A stretch of DNA of 64,000 nt from Cyclobacteriaceae bacterium (lineage in GTDB: Bacteria; Bacteroidota; Bacteroidia; Cytophagales; Cyclobacteriaceae): positions 27,390 through 91,389 of the forward strand of contig JAGQYM010000013.1 of assembly GCA_020436085.1 (NCBI GenBank), written 5' to 3'. This document shows positions 26,239-34,933 of the stretch, piece after piece. Position numbers and translations under genes: made by a program. The notes beneath the pieces were generated by a model. That model was given only the letters and a program-made list of their open reading frames with translations, did not search any database and was not told the origin of the DNA. How positions within the stretch are numbered: position 1 is the stretch's first letter; every line of letters starts with the position of its first letter.

Positions 26239-28581
26239 TTACTTCTTCCCAGTCATCTCATTAACAGGTGACTTGGGCGTAAGTAGCTTCTGGGTTTTTT
26301 CTACAACGATGTCTTTGCCAACCTTAAACGTTGCCGTCTGCTTTGACTGTGCAGAGGTGCCGATGCTGATAGTGTAGGTTCCCTTGTCTGCTACCCAGGA
26401 GGAAATCTTCGTTTGATACGAAGCGAGGTCTGACGCGCGCAACGTGAATGTGAACGACTGAGATTCTCCGGGCTGGAGCGGTCTGGTCTTAGCAAAAGCC
26501 TTCAACTCTTTAGCTGGCTTATCCAATTTGCCCGTAGGCGCGCTGATATACAACTGCACCACTTCTTTTCCCGCCACACGTCCCGAGTTAGTCACCGTAA
26601 CACTTGCTGTAATTTTATCTGCAAAAGTAGCGGAGCTGAGATTCAAACCTGAAAACACAAAATCAGTATATGACAAGCCGTAGCCAAATTCGTAGGCCGG
26701 CTTCACACCGTAGGTAGTGTAGTAGCGATAGCCTACATACACCCCTTCCTCATAATCAACTTGAGCCATATATTCCTTTTGGCCGAAAGCACCTTGCACT
26801 TCTCTATCCTTAAACTCTTTACCAGGGAAGTTTTTTACAGAAGGATCATCTGTATACGCAACAGGGAATGTAGCTGTCAATTTACCGGAAGGATTAACCT
26901 TACCCGTTAGGATGTCGGCCATCGCATTACCTCCTTCCAGACCGGGCTGCCACGCCAATAATATCGCATCCACATTGTCGCGCCACTGCGATACATCCAC
27001 AGGTGCTGCGATGTTCAGCGTAACAATTACTTTTTTTCCTTTGGCATGAAACGCTTTCGATACTTCTGAAATGAGAGTTTTTTCCGTCTCCGTCAGGTAA
27101 TAGTCACCGTCTACTTTGCGGTCGGTACCTTCACCTGCATTCCTTGAGATCGCCACGATGGCATGAGCGTTGGTCTCGGCCGCTTTCGCAATCATGTCTG
27201 CACTGATTTTATATTCACCAATCGGTGGAGTTGGATTCATAAACTCCTCCATCATGCTTTTCTTTGGATGCTTCATATTCTCCTCGTCAACATAGGCCTT
27301 GTAAGTAGTGTATAGATCCGGATCGATCACGATACCGGCATGAAACAATCCTTCTGCCAATGAAATGGTATACATCTTCGTTACGTCACCACTTCCGGTT
27401 CCACCAGCAATGAGCTCAACACCGCCATTACCAAACAACGCTACGGTCGAGCCAGATGAAATCGGCAGAGCCTGCTCATTTTTCAACAGCACCATCGACT
27501 CCGTAGCTGCCCAACGCGACAGCTGCGCATTCTTTTTAAGATCTGGACTATCTGAATATGCATACTTATTAAAAGTGGGTGACGACATCATGATGTTAAG
27601 GATGTCCGTCACGTTTTTATCAAGTGTCTTTACATCTAGCGATCCACTTTTGACAGCTTCAAGTATTGCCTGGCGCTGAGGTGGTGTTCCCGGCATCAGC
27701 AAGTTGTTGCCCGCTTTCATTTGAGCAACAGCATCTCTTCCACCAAACCAATCAGTCATAACAAATCCTTTGTACCCCCACTCATCACGTAATAAATTTG
27801 TCAGCAGCTGAGGATCTTGAGAAGTGTAGGTCCCATTAACAAGGTTGTAAGAACTCATGATGGTCCAGGGTTTTGCCTGCTTCACCAATATCTCCCATCC
27901 CTTCAAATAAATTTCTCTAAGTGCTCTTTCACTCGCCACCACATCTACAGTCATTCTGTTCCACTCCTGATTGTTGGCAAAGAAATGTTTTGGAGAAGTA
28001 CCAACCCCTTGGCTTTGAATTCCCTTGACCATAGCAGATGCAATGTTGCCAGTAAGCACAGGGTCTTCGGAATAATATTCAAAGTTCCGACCACCTCTTG
28101 GATTCCGTTGAATGTTCAGACCGGGGCCAAGAATCACATCGATACCAAATTCTTTCGCTTCCTGTCCATAAGCTGCACCGATGGTCTTCACCATAGTCGT
28201 GTCCCAGCTTGATGCCATCAATGTCCCGATCGGCCAGGCTGTAGCGTAATAGAGTCTGGACTTACCAGAATTAAAAGCGTGAACTCCGGCCGGGCCATCA
28301 CACACAACCATCGAAGGTATACCAAGACGTGGAATACCGTTCACTACGCCTGCTGCCCCTATCACTCTCTTCTGTGCTTCCACCGGCTCGACATTTCCAC
28401 CGAACGGCATCCCCGGCACATACATACCAGCACCGACCAGCACAGTTACTTTTTCTTCTATGGTCATGGCAGCCACCACTTCGCTTACGGGGTTTTTACC
28501 AAGTTGAGGCGTCTGCGCCCATGCGTTAGCGACAAGACTGAAAAGTCCGGCCACAATCAAGGTTAGTCTTGGGGAAGTCAT
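26239..28581 (-). CDS. GH3 family beta-glucosidase, exported
   Basis: The 780-residue protein has a signal peptide (to Trp-Ala-Gln at about residue 23) and the full GH3 order: a TIM-barrel domain with GIPRLGIPSMVVCDGPAGVH, GPGLNIQRNPRGGRNFEYYSEDP and SPKHFFANNQEWNR; the nucleophile Asp277 in VMTDWFGG; a second alpha/beta domain with SMVLLKNEQALPIS and ISRNAGEGTDR; and a C-terminal fibronectin-III-like domain (about 665-760). This is the BglX-type periplasmic enzyme that removes beta-linked glucose or xylose from oligosaccharides. Divergently transcribed from the Nudix-winged-helix regulator, with an operator-like palindrome between them. Confidence 0.95.
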   Translation of the reverse strand: MTSPRLTLIVAGLFSLVANAWAQTPQLGKNPVSEVVAAMTIEEKVTVLVGAGMYVPGMPFGGNVEPVEAQKRVIGAAGVVNGIPRLGIPSMVVCDGPAGVHAFNSGKSRLYYATAWPIGTLMASSWDTTMVKTIGAAYGQEAKEFGIDVILGPGLNIQRNPRGGRNFEYYSEDPVLTGNIASAMVKGIQSQGVGTSPKHFFANNQEWNRMTVDVVASERALREIYLKGWEILVKQAKPWTIMSSYNLVNGTYTSQDPQLLTNLLRDEWGYKGFVMTDWFGGRDAVAQMKAGNNLLMPGTPPQRQAILEAVKSGSLDVKTLDKNVTDILNIMMSSPTFNKYAYSDSPDLKKNAQLSRWAATESMVLLKNEQALPISSGSTVALFGNGGVELIAGGTGSGDVTKMYTISLAEGLFHAGIVIDPDLYTTYKAYVDEENMKHPKKSMMEEFMNPTPPIGEYKISADMIAKAAETNAHAIVAISRNAGEGTDRKVDGDYYLTETEKTLISEVSKAFHAKGKKVIVTLNIAAPVDVSQWRDNVDAILLAWQPGLEGGNAMADILTGKVNPSGKLTATFPVAYTDDPSVKNFPGKEFKDREVQGAFGQKEYMAQVDYEEGVYVGYRYYTTYGVKPAYEFGYGLSYTDFVFSGLNLSSATFADKITASVTVTNSGRVAGKEVVQLYISAPTGKLDKPAKELKAFAKTRPLQPGESQSFTFTLRASDLASYQTKISSWVADKGTYTISIGTSAQSKQTATFKVGKDIVVEKTQKLLTPKSPVNEMTGKK

Positions 28582-28616
28582 TTGTTTGAAGGGTTGTTTA
28601 AGCTGGGTTAGAATTC

Positions 28617-28639
28617 TAATGAGTCAATATGACACAATA
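28617..28639. promoter_or_regulatory. Candidate operator between GH3 gene and Nudix-type regulator
   Basis: A 23-bp imperfect palindrome with half-sites TGAGTCA and TGACACA around ATA; the inner GTCA/TGAC arms are perfect, and most outer bases also pair. It lies 36 bp upstream of the GH3 ATG and 90 bp upstream of the regulator ATG. Palindromes with GTCA/TGAC cores suit dimeric winged-helix regulators. Assignment to the neighbouring regulator is inference. Confidence 0.45.
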
Positions 28640-28728
28640 GTAGGATATTTGCCGTTTAATGACAATGACTACGATCTGTTTTTATATAGAAGTTGGTCTC
28701 TGACAAAATTTGAGGGATATTTACGGCC

Positions 28729-29520
28729 ATGGCAAAAGGCAAAACACCTGCTGTTTCCACTTCATTGAAAGAATTCCTGCGCACAGGGCATCGCCATTTT
28801 CTTCGAAGCCTGTCGGTCGACAACGTCATCTTTGGGTTTCATGAAAACCAATTGAAAGTACTACTCCTACACACCACCTTTGGAAATCAATGGGGATTGC
28901 CAGGAGGCTTTGTGGGAATTGACGAACCGCTGGACAAAGCGGCTGCCAGGGTACTTCGCGACCGAACCGGTCTCAATGATCTTTACCTGCAACAGTTCCA
29001 CACATTCGGCCAGACCGAACGAAGGGACAATAAAGTGTTGTCAAAGGTGCTCAAAGATTTAAATCTTAATCCGGGCAAAGATCATTGGACTCTTCAGCGC
29101 TTTGTAACGGTCGGATATTTTGCCCTTGTAGAATACGCCAAAGTAAACCCACAACCGGACGATTTATCCACCACTTGCACCTGGCACGATCTGGATAACC
29201 TGCCTACCCTGCTGATGGATCATGGAGATATCATTAACAAGGCATTGGAAGAACTACGCATAAGATTAAAGTATCAACCCATTGGATACAATTTGCTGCC
29301 GAGAGAGTTCCCCATGAAAGATCTCCAGTCAATTTACGAAACAGTGCTCGGTCGCAAATTAGATCGCGCGAACTTCAACCGTAAAATGGTCGGCTACGAT
29401 ATCCTGGATAAGAAGAAAAAGCTCTTTACCGGAGGATCACACAAGGCTCCCTACCTCTATAGCTTCAACAAGAAGAAATACTTCAAAGCACTGGAGAACG
29501 GGTTGGGCAGCGACTTTTGA
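28729..29520 (+). CDS. Nudix-domain winged-helix transcriptional regulator (NrtR/AraR-like)
   Basis: The 263-residue protein has an N-terminal Nudix-fold domain (about residues 20-170; NQWGLPGGFVGIDEPLDKAAARVLRDRTGL) and a C-terminal winged-helix part (about 185-250; EFPMKDLQSIYETVLGRKLDRANFNRKM, then YDILDKKKKLFTGG). The Nudix box has lost its catalytic Arg-Glu-x-x-Glu-Glu core (here RVLRDR), as in the Bacteroidota regulators of this family that bind sugars or ADP-ribose-like ligands instead of hydrolysing them. Its position, divergent from a GH3 glucosidase, suggests sugar-responsive repression of that gene. A Nudix hydrolase with residual activity is the alternative, but less likely. Confidence 0.88.
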   Translation: MAKGKTPAVSTSLKEFLRTGHRHFLRSLSVDNVIFGFHENQLKVLLLHTTFGNQWGLPGGFVGIDEPLDKAAARVLRDRTGLNDLYLQQFHTFGQTERRDNKVLSKVLKDLNLNPGKDHWTLQRFVTVGYFALVEYAKVNPQPDDLSTTCTWHDLDNLPTLLMDHGDIINKALEELRIRLKYQPIGYNLLPREFPMKDLQSIYETVLGRKLDRANFNRKMVGYDILDKKKKLFTGGSHKAPYLYSFNKKKYFKALENGLGSDF

Positions 29521-29573
29521 CAAAAAGTTCCCGGCCGAATCAACTTATTCTCTATTAATTATGCATTACCAAC

Positions 29574-29604
29574 GTTGCGATTGACAAGGGTATTGTTACT
29601 TTTA
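29574..29604 (+). promoter_or_regulatory. Candidate promoter of the DinB gene at 29640
   Basis: TTG at 29575-29577 and TACTTTTA at 29597-29604 (seven of eight bases of TAnnTTTG) are separated by 19 bases, matching the -33/-7 arrangement of Bacteroidota sigma-A promoters. The ATG is 36 bases downstream. Confidence 0.4.
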
Positions 29605-29639
29605 ACGCACCTTTTCAAAAAATCAAAAACCACAACATT

Positions 29640-30164
29640 ATGAAAAATCTAGTCGCAATAATTGCGCTCTTAGTCTCGTTTCAGGCATTTAGTCAGGGCC
29701 AGTTTCAGAATGAGACAGCCGGTTCGCTTGCCTTCACATCAGGGCAGGTAATGCAACTTGCTGCCGCCTTCCCTAATGACAAGTATGGCTGGACTCCACA
29801 GGATGGAGTTCGTACCGTATCGCAGGTTTGTGCTCACATCATCTCTGCTAATTACTTCTTCGCCTCAAAGCTTGGAGGACAGATTCCAGCAGACGTAAAA
29901 ATGGAGTCGCTTGAAAAAGACCTTACATCCAAAGACGCAGTTACAAAAGAGTTGAAGAGATCATTTGAAGCAATAGGCACTGCCATTAAGAACACCAAAG
30001 ATGCTAGCCTGAAGGAAAAAGTTGAATTCCCCTTCCCCGGTGAGTACACAAAAATGACTGCGTGCTTGATTGCACTAGGCCATGCCAATGAGCACCTGGG
30101 GCAACTCATTGCGTATGCGCGCACCAACGGAGTCGTTCCTCCCTGGAGTGCTGCGGGCGAGTAA
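29640..30164 (+). CDS. Exported DinB family protein
   Basis: This 174-residue protein has a signal peptide (ending Phe-Ser-Gln-Gly) and the DinB-type helical bundle: VMQLAAAFPNDKYGWTPQDGVRTVSQVCAHIISANYFF (first His), a central helix LKRSFEAIGTAIKNTKDASLKEK, and CLIALGHANEHLGQLIAYARTNGVVPPWS at the end with the two other His positions. The metal triad therefore seems intact. Function is unknown. It differs in length and sequence from the DinB gene at 3483-4028, which has no signal peptide. A strong terminator follows. Confidence 0.85.
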   Translation: MKNLVAIIALLVSFQAFSQGQFQNETAGSLAFTSGQVMQLAAAFPNDKYGWTPQDGVRTVSQVCAHIISANYFFASKLGGQIPADVKMESLEKDLTSKDAVTKELKRSFEAIGTAIKNTKDASLKEKVEFPFPGEYTKMTACLIALGHANEHLGQLIAYARTNGVVPPWSAAGE

Positions 30165-30184
30165 CATCGCTGCACGAAAATCAA

Positions 30185-30216
30185 ATACCCCGGCTTTTCG
30201 GCCGGGGTATTTTTTT
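30185..30216 (+). terminator. Rho-independent terminator of the DinB gene
   Basis: A 10-bp perfect stem (ATACCCCGGC with GCCGGGGTAT), a 6-nt loop and a run of T residues follow the DinB stop by about 20 bp. The convergent SnoaL gene ends at 30247; the minus-strand side has only a short T-poor tail, so the signal mostly serves the plus strand. Confidence 0.85.
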
Positions 30217-30246
30217 GCCTTAGAAAAAGAGAATAGAATTTACGGT

Positions 30247-31185
30247 TTATTTTTCCAACTGCACCTTAATTTGTTTGTTGTACACGGTGTAGTCTGCAAA
30301 ATCATACTGACGGATAATTTTGCCATCCCGAAATCTAAGGAGTGACTTGATAGGAAGAGATACCAACACTTTACCCGGTGCGTTGCCCGTCCATGATGGC
30401 GGTAAAACCAATGATAATGTTGTGTTGACTACAACATAGTCGCCTGCTGTGAATGCATTGTTTACCACCATGTCTACATACGACAATCGTTGATCGCCAA
30501 ATATTCCGGACCAGAATTTAGATACCGCTTCCTTGCCCATATATTCAAACTTCCCTCCTTTGAATATGTCTTTGGCCGTTAAATCTTTAAACTCAATCGA
30601 GTCGTGAAAGAACGTAGACATTGACGCAACATCCCACCGAGAATATGCTTCGTAATAGCGGAGAGTTGTTGACACATTTCGCTCACCCACCTCATTGGAC
30701 CTGGCCTTCTTGTCTTTCAACTGGCTCGCGAGTTGACGGCTATAACTGGTGAAGTCAGGATAATCGTGAAGTAAGATGATCTTGCCATCTCGAAATTGAA
30801 GAACTGAAATGACCTCAATATTGAGCAGCACATTTTTGCCTTCCACGACATTTACCACTTCATAACGCATGTCCAGCACCACAAAGGATCCCGAAACGAA
30901 GTGCTCTCTGATGTCAAATTGAATTCTTAAAGGAAGCGGTGTAAATGTCTTTTTCCAGACTTCGATCACGTTCTTCTTCCCTTCAGCATGGGACCCAATG
31001 TCAAAAAATTCAACCGAGTCATGAAGAAACGTACCCATCTTATCAAAATCCATTTGTTCAAAAGCCTGCAGATAGTCGCGGGTAATTTTCCACAGGTCGT
31101 TGGAATGCCTATCAACAACCTGGCTGTTCGCGGCAATGCTGACAACGAATGCCAGCAACACAAGTATCCTCTTGGTCATAGACAT
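30247..31185 (-). CDS. Exported protein with two tandem SnoaL/NTF2-like domains
   Basis: The 312-residue protein has a signal peptide (to about residue 22) and two SnoaL-type domains of about 130 residues. The first (about 25-155) contains DYLQAFEQMDFDKMGTFLHDSVEF, VVLDMRYEVV and FRDGKIILLHDYPDFTSY; the second (about 165-310) contains RYYEAYSRWDVASMSTFFHDSIEF, VVVNTTLSLV and FRDGKIIRQYDFADYTVY. The copies are plainly paralogous. NTF2-like pockets bind small hydrophobic molecules; no catalytic residues can be assigned. An ATG two codons in (31179) is an alternative start. A lipoprotein gene lies 9 bp upstream in the same direction. Confidence 0.85.
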   Translation of the reverse strand: MSMTKRILVLLAFVVSIAANSQVVDRHSNDLWKITRDYLQAFEQMDFDKMGTFLHDSVEFFDIGSHAEGKKNVIEVWKKTFTPLPLRIQFDIREHFVSGSFVVLDMRYEVVNVVEGKNVLLNIEVISVLQFRDGKIILLHDYPDFTSYSRQLASQLKDKKARSNEVGERNVSTTLRYYEAYSRWDVASMSTFFHDSIEFKDLTAKDIFKGGKFEYMGKEAVSKFWSGIFGDQRLSYVDMVVNNAFTAGDYVVVNTTLSLVLPPSWTGNAPGKVLVSLPIKSLLRFRDGKIIRQYDFADYTVYNKQIKVQLEK

Positions 31186-31194
31186 CCTGCCTCT

Positions 31195-31623
31195 TTACAT
31201 CGATAGTGTAAAGTACCCGGTGTGATCTCCATCACAGTCCGTTCCTGTTATCTCCATTTTGAGACTGTTGTTCGATAAAATTTTGCCGTTCCCCTCAAAA
31301 CTGCCCGTGCAGCCAATAATCGTATCATCCCAAACAAAATTGGTAATGGCATCCTCGCTGACTGTAAAACTTATGGCACCGTCATTGACTCCACCGCAGC
31401 ATGATGTGAAATTATTGCTGATGAAAAATGTACCCTCGAATTTACCTGGAGTAACTTCTGTAAGCTTGGCAGATATTGCCAAATTACTGAAGCTGGCCGT
31501 AGCGGTGTTGGAGGTCCAAAGACCCTTATAATTTCCGCCAGCTAATACCCGTTGCTCATCGTCATCGCTGCTGCATGACAAAAGACAAACTGAAAGAACA
31601 ATGAAAGAAAGATTCCTGAACAT
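31195..31623 (-). CDS. Hypothetical cysteine-containing lipoprotein
   Basis: This 142-residue protein has a signal peptide ending in Leu-Leu-Ser-Cys followed by Ser-Ser-Asp-Asp-Asp-Glu, a lipoprotein signal with acidic residues after the Cys. The mature part looks all-beta (GNYKGLWTSNT, GKFEGTFFIS, GSFEGNGKILSNNSLKMEITGTDCDGDHTGYF) with four Cys that could form disulfides. I do not recognise the family. It is 9 bp upstream of the tandem SnoaL gene and probably shares a transcript. Confidence 0.7.
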   Translation of the reverse strand: MFRNLSFIVLSVCLLSCSSDDDEQRVLAGGNYKGLWTSNTATASFSNLAISAKLTEVTPGKFEGTFFISNNFTSCCGGVNDGAISFTVSEDAITNFVWDDTIIGCTGSFEGNGKILSNNSLKMEITGTDCDGDHTGYFTLSM

Positions 31624-31778
31624 GTTTTTTATTTACAATTGAATAATACGAGGTCGACTTCTATCGACACGGAAAAATAGGCTGTTGGATAATTATGCCC
31701 CGTCTGATTCTTATCCTGATAAATTATACGGACTACTTGGACAGCAAAAGGCAGAAATTCCTCCCGCGAATTGGAGGA

Positions 31779-32879
31779 CTATCCCTTTACAACTTCAGGT
31801 AGGTGGCTAAAAAATTCTTTAGGCGTGCGCCCCTTCTGGTCTTTGAACGCTTTGTAAAAAGTTGACTTAGAACTGAACCCTGCCTCCGCGGCAACCCCAA
31901 AAAGATTGTAGTTTTCGTGACGGCCAGCCTCCATCAACGCAACAAACTCTTCAATTCGGTATTTATTAATAAGAGCCGTAAAGCTGCTGTTCATATGCGC
32001 GTTGATAGTGTAGGATAGTTTTACCTTGTCAATCCCGGTAAGGTCAGCCAGATCTGTAAGCGAGAATTCCGGGTTCTTGTAATTTTTTCCAGTGACCAGC
32101 ACATTGATTATTTCCTTTTTGATCATGCTGCACTGTGCTTCATCAATATTGACGTGTTGATACCTTGCCGTCTTTCCAAAATCCGGTATGGCAAATAGTG
32201 ACGGACGTAAGACGAGGAAATAACCAAAGAGCAATACCAGAAAGGACATCGAGAGATACAATATGTCGGGCCTTGGCGATAGTGGAACATATGGAATTCC
32301 AAGACTTGATAGAACCATCAACAACCAACTGATATTGGCTATAACCAACCCAAGCGTAGGCACCAGAAAAGCCTTATGCACCACCTCATTCGTGTACTCA
32401 TGTCTCGAGATTAGTCTCCATGCCTTCCAAACAAGCACTAGATTTAGAAAGATAGAGATCGTGTCCGCAGCAAGCAGATCATAGTAAGCACGATAAAAAA
32501 ATATCTCCTGCATTTGCGACAACGGCATAACAGCATAGCGAAGCCATGCACCGATAAATACCAAAGCAGGAAGCAACAAAAACAAGTGGCTCCTTTTAAG
32601 TCTGAACTGAGGTGTCAATGACGACTCAACAAAAAGGTAGTAAAGAGGACAGTAAGTGAAAATGAGCACATAACTTAACAACACCAGCTTTCTCGACACT
32701 TGAGCAATCAAATCCGCTTGAGAAGCCACCATCATAAAAATGGAAACAGTCATTAGCAGACTGATCAAATAGCCATTCGCTTTACTGTTATTGGGTGCCC
32801 TTAATCTGAATAGCGCAACAGCAAATACAAAGCCCTGCAGTGCCCCGGCAATCATTATATATTTTATCCATGGGCTCAT
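31779..32879 (-). CDS. AraC family regulator with membrane N-terminus
   Basis: This 366-residue protein has seven or so hydrophobic segments in the first 230 residues (for example MIAGALQGFVFAVALF, LVLLSYVLIFTYCPLYYLF, LFLLLPALVFIGAWL, FLVLLFGYFLVL) and a C-terminal AraC-type double helix-turn-helix (about 265-362; SLTDLADLTGIDKVKLSYTINAH, then GVAAEAGFSSKSTFYKAFKDQKGRTPKEFF). These integral membrane AraC proteins are common in Bacteroidota; their signals are mostly unknown. It follows the TPR histidine kinase gene on the same strand by 30 bp. It is a paralogue of the gene at 47608-48711. Confidence 0.9.
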   Translation of the reverse strand: MSPWIKYIMIAGALQGFVFAVALFRLRAPNNSKANGYLISLLMTVSIFMMVASQADLIAQVSRKLVLLSYVLIFTYCPLYYLFVESSLTPQFRLKRSHLFLLLPALVFIGAWLRYAVMPLSQMQEIFFYRAYYDLLAADTISIFLNLVLVWKAWRLISRHEYTNEVVHKAFLVPTLGLVIANISWLLMVLSSLGIPYVPLSPRPDILYLSMSFLVLLFGYFLVLRPSLFAIPDFGKTARYQHVNIDEAQCSMIKKEIINVLVTGKNYKNPEFSLTDLADLTGIDKVKLSYTINAHMNSSFTALINKYRIEEFVALMEAGRHENYNLFGVAAEAGFSSKSTFYKAFKDQKGRTPKEFFSHLPEVVKG

Positions 32880-32909
32880 CTGTGTCGCGCCTTATTGTGG
32901 TTGGTGAGA

Positions 32910-34865
32910 TTAATCTCTATACGTCTGCTCAACGATATTGTTGCCCGACAGGCCTTGCACAATTGGAATCTCAACCATCAGCGTGGAGTATCGTTTATTG
33001 GGTTTGGTTTCAAGGTTGATATCTCCTTTCACGAGCTTCGCCCGAGTCTGAATGTTCTTCCACCCATTGCCGGTAGATGCTGTTAACAACGATGCATCAA
33101 ACCCCTGACCGTTGTCTTCAATGGTGAGGATAATGGATTGCTCATCCTTCACGATCTGAATATTGATTTTATCCGCGTCATTGTATTTGAGCAGATTGTT
33201 CACCCACTCCTGCACAATGCGAAACAAGGATATCTCCTCTAATTCTGATAGCCTTTCCTCTAACCCGAAGGTCATCACTTCCACCTTTTTCTTACCCGTT
33301 TCATTGATACGAAGCGCGAACTCTTGCAGCGCGGTCGTTAGTCCCTGGTTAATCAAAGTTTGAGGCATCAAATCAAAACAGATACCACGCAGCTCATCAT
33401 ACATGTTTTCAATCACCCTTGTGCAGTTCTCAAACACGCGATCTCGTACTTCTGAAGTCTTGTTCTTCTCTTCCTCGAGCGATTTGATGTTCAGGTTGAG
33501 CACTGAGATCATCTGGCCAAAGCCATCATGAAGGTCCCGGGCAAAACGATTGCGCTCTTTTTCTTGACTGGCAATTGCCGCCTTGATCTGCACCTCCCTC
33601 AATTCAATTTCCTTTTCTCTTATCATTAATTCTTCCTTTCGAAGAGAGCGATTGCGCAACAACACAAAAATGATAACGAGTAACAGGATCACCGCGATGG
33701 CAGCGGCAAGCAGTATGTAGTTAAGGCGGATTTCTGCTTCTTTACTTTCGAGGCTTGCTTTCTGTATCGCAATTTGATTCTCCTTTTCACGTGTTGCGTA
33801 TTGCGTTTCCAATCGAGCCACGGCCGTTCTGGTCTCAACGTCTTGCAGAGAGTCTTTGAGGTGATAATATTTGAGCAGATATGTCAGTGCCTGCTGATCT
33901 TTGTCAATCAAATCGAAATACAGATACTTCTGATAATATACATCATACAGTTTCTCAACATCTTGCGAGCGGTGTGAGTAGTATTCGCCACTGTCAAGGT
34001 ACATCGCAGCCTGTTTGTAGTTGCCCAGCTTGTAGCTAATCGTGCCGAGATTGGTAATTACAGTCGCAAGATTGTAGGAACGATCATTATGCTGTTGAAG
34101 CTCCCAATTCATCACCAGACACTTCTCGAAAAACTCCTGTGCTTCCTTTAGCTCACCCTTTTTTAAAAGGCTGTTACCAATGTTATTATAAACAATCGGA
34201 ACGCGGGACTGATTCTCGACCTTGTCAATGAACTCCAATGTTTTTCTGTGGTAATAGATAGCTGAATCCATATCTCCACGATCATCATAATTGATAGCCG
34301 TGACTGTATTCGCTTCCATTTTATGGCCGTAGGTTGAAGCAGAAAACTCTCTGGCCAGAGTAATGGTCCGCTTTCCATATTGTATACCCAAATCATAGTT
34401 CCCCAAATCGTGGTGACTTACTGAAATCCGCGTAAGCGCAGTAATCATGCTCGAAGAATCCTTCAAGTCAGCAAACAAGTCATACGATTGCTGCCCGTAC
34501 CTCAAACCCTCCGAGTAATTGCCGATAACGATTTCATTCAGACTCATCCGCAATGCCATGTCCGCCACCAGCTTCGTTTCATTGTTTTTCTCAAAAATCC
34601 GTTGGGCAATTCTACCATTGGCCAGGGCATCTTGCTTTTTGTCGATACCCCACAAGGCAAAATCAAGCAGTCGGTATATGTGACCAAGCTGTACCGTGGA
34701 ATCGGTTGCTGGAAGCTCCTTAAGAAGTTGATTAAGGGCAGTTATGGCTTCCTGATGTTCCCCACCTCGGATAAGATCACGCGCTTGCGTGATTCGATCG
34801 TCAATGGATTGCGCACTCGCAAGAAGGACGAAGAAAGAAGCCAACAAAGTAAAAATGCCGCGCAT
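32910..34865 (-). CDS. TPR-containing sensor histidine kinase (NarL/HisKA_3 type)
   Basis: The 651-residue protein has a signal peptide (to about residue 18), TPR repeats (about 20-360), a coiled coil, one membrane span (about 382-402, ILLAAAIAVILLLVIIFVLL), a HisKA_3 phosphoacceptor helix (about 440-500; NRFARDLHDGFGQMISVLNL with His in RDLHDG) and a HATPase_c domain (about 555-645; EWVNNLLKYNDADKINI as N box, EDNGQGFD as G1, GNGWKNIQTRA as G2). This family normally phosphorylates a NarL-type response regulator. None is adjacent: the following gene encodes a membrane AraC protein without a receiver domain, so the kinase appears orphan. Confidence 0.93.
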   Translation of the reverse strand: MRGIFTLLASFFVLLASAQSIDDRITQARDLIRGGEHQEAITALNQLLKELPATDSTVQLGHIYRLLDFALWGIDKKQDALANGRIAQRIFEKNNETKLVADMALRMSLNEIVIGNYSEGLRYGQQSYDLFADLKDSSSMITALTRISVSHHDLGNYDLGIQYGKRTITLAREFSASTYGHKMEANTVTAINYDDRGDMDSAIYYHRKTLEFIDKVENQSRVPIVYNNIGNSLLKKGELKEAQEFFEKCLVMNWELQQHNDRSYNLATVITNLGTISYKLGNYKQAAMYLDSGEYYSHRSQDVEKLYDVYYQKYLYFDLIDKDQQALTYLLKYYHLKDSLQDVETRTAVARLETQYATREKENQIAIQKASLESKEAEIRLNYILLAAAIAVILLLVIIFVLLRNRSLRKEELMIREKEIELREVQIKAAIASQEKERNRFARDLHDGFGQMISVLNLNIKSLEEEKNKTSEVRDRVFENCTRVIENMYDELRGICFDLMPQTLINQGLTTALQEFALRINETGKKKVEVMTFGLEERLSELEEISLFRIVQEWVNNLLKYNDADKINIQIVKDEQSIILTIEDNGQGFDASLLTASTGNGWKNIQTRAKLVKGDINLETKPNKRYSTLMVEIPIVQGLSGNNIVEQTYRD

Positions 34866-34933
34866 GCCATGCTGGTAAACCTCTAATATCCGAAATAATG
34901 ATATGCTGAACTAATGCATAGCAATAAACCAGG

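Noticed and set aside
31759-31778. TCCTCC-N8-GGAGGA hairpin just after the AraC stop codon as a terminator
   Set aside because: Only six pairs and no T-tract on the minus strand.
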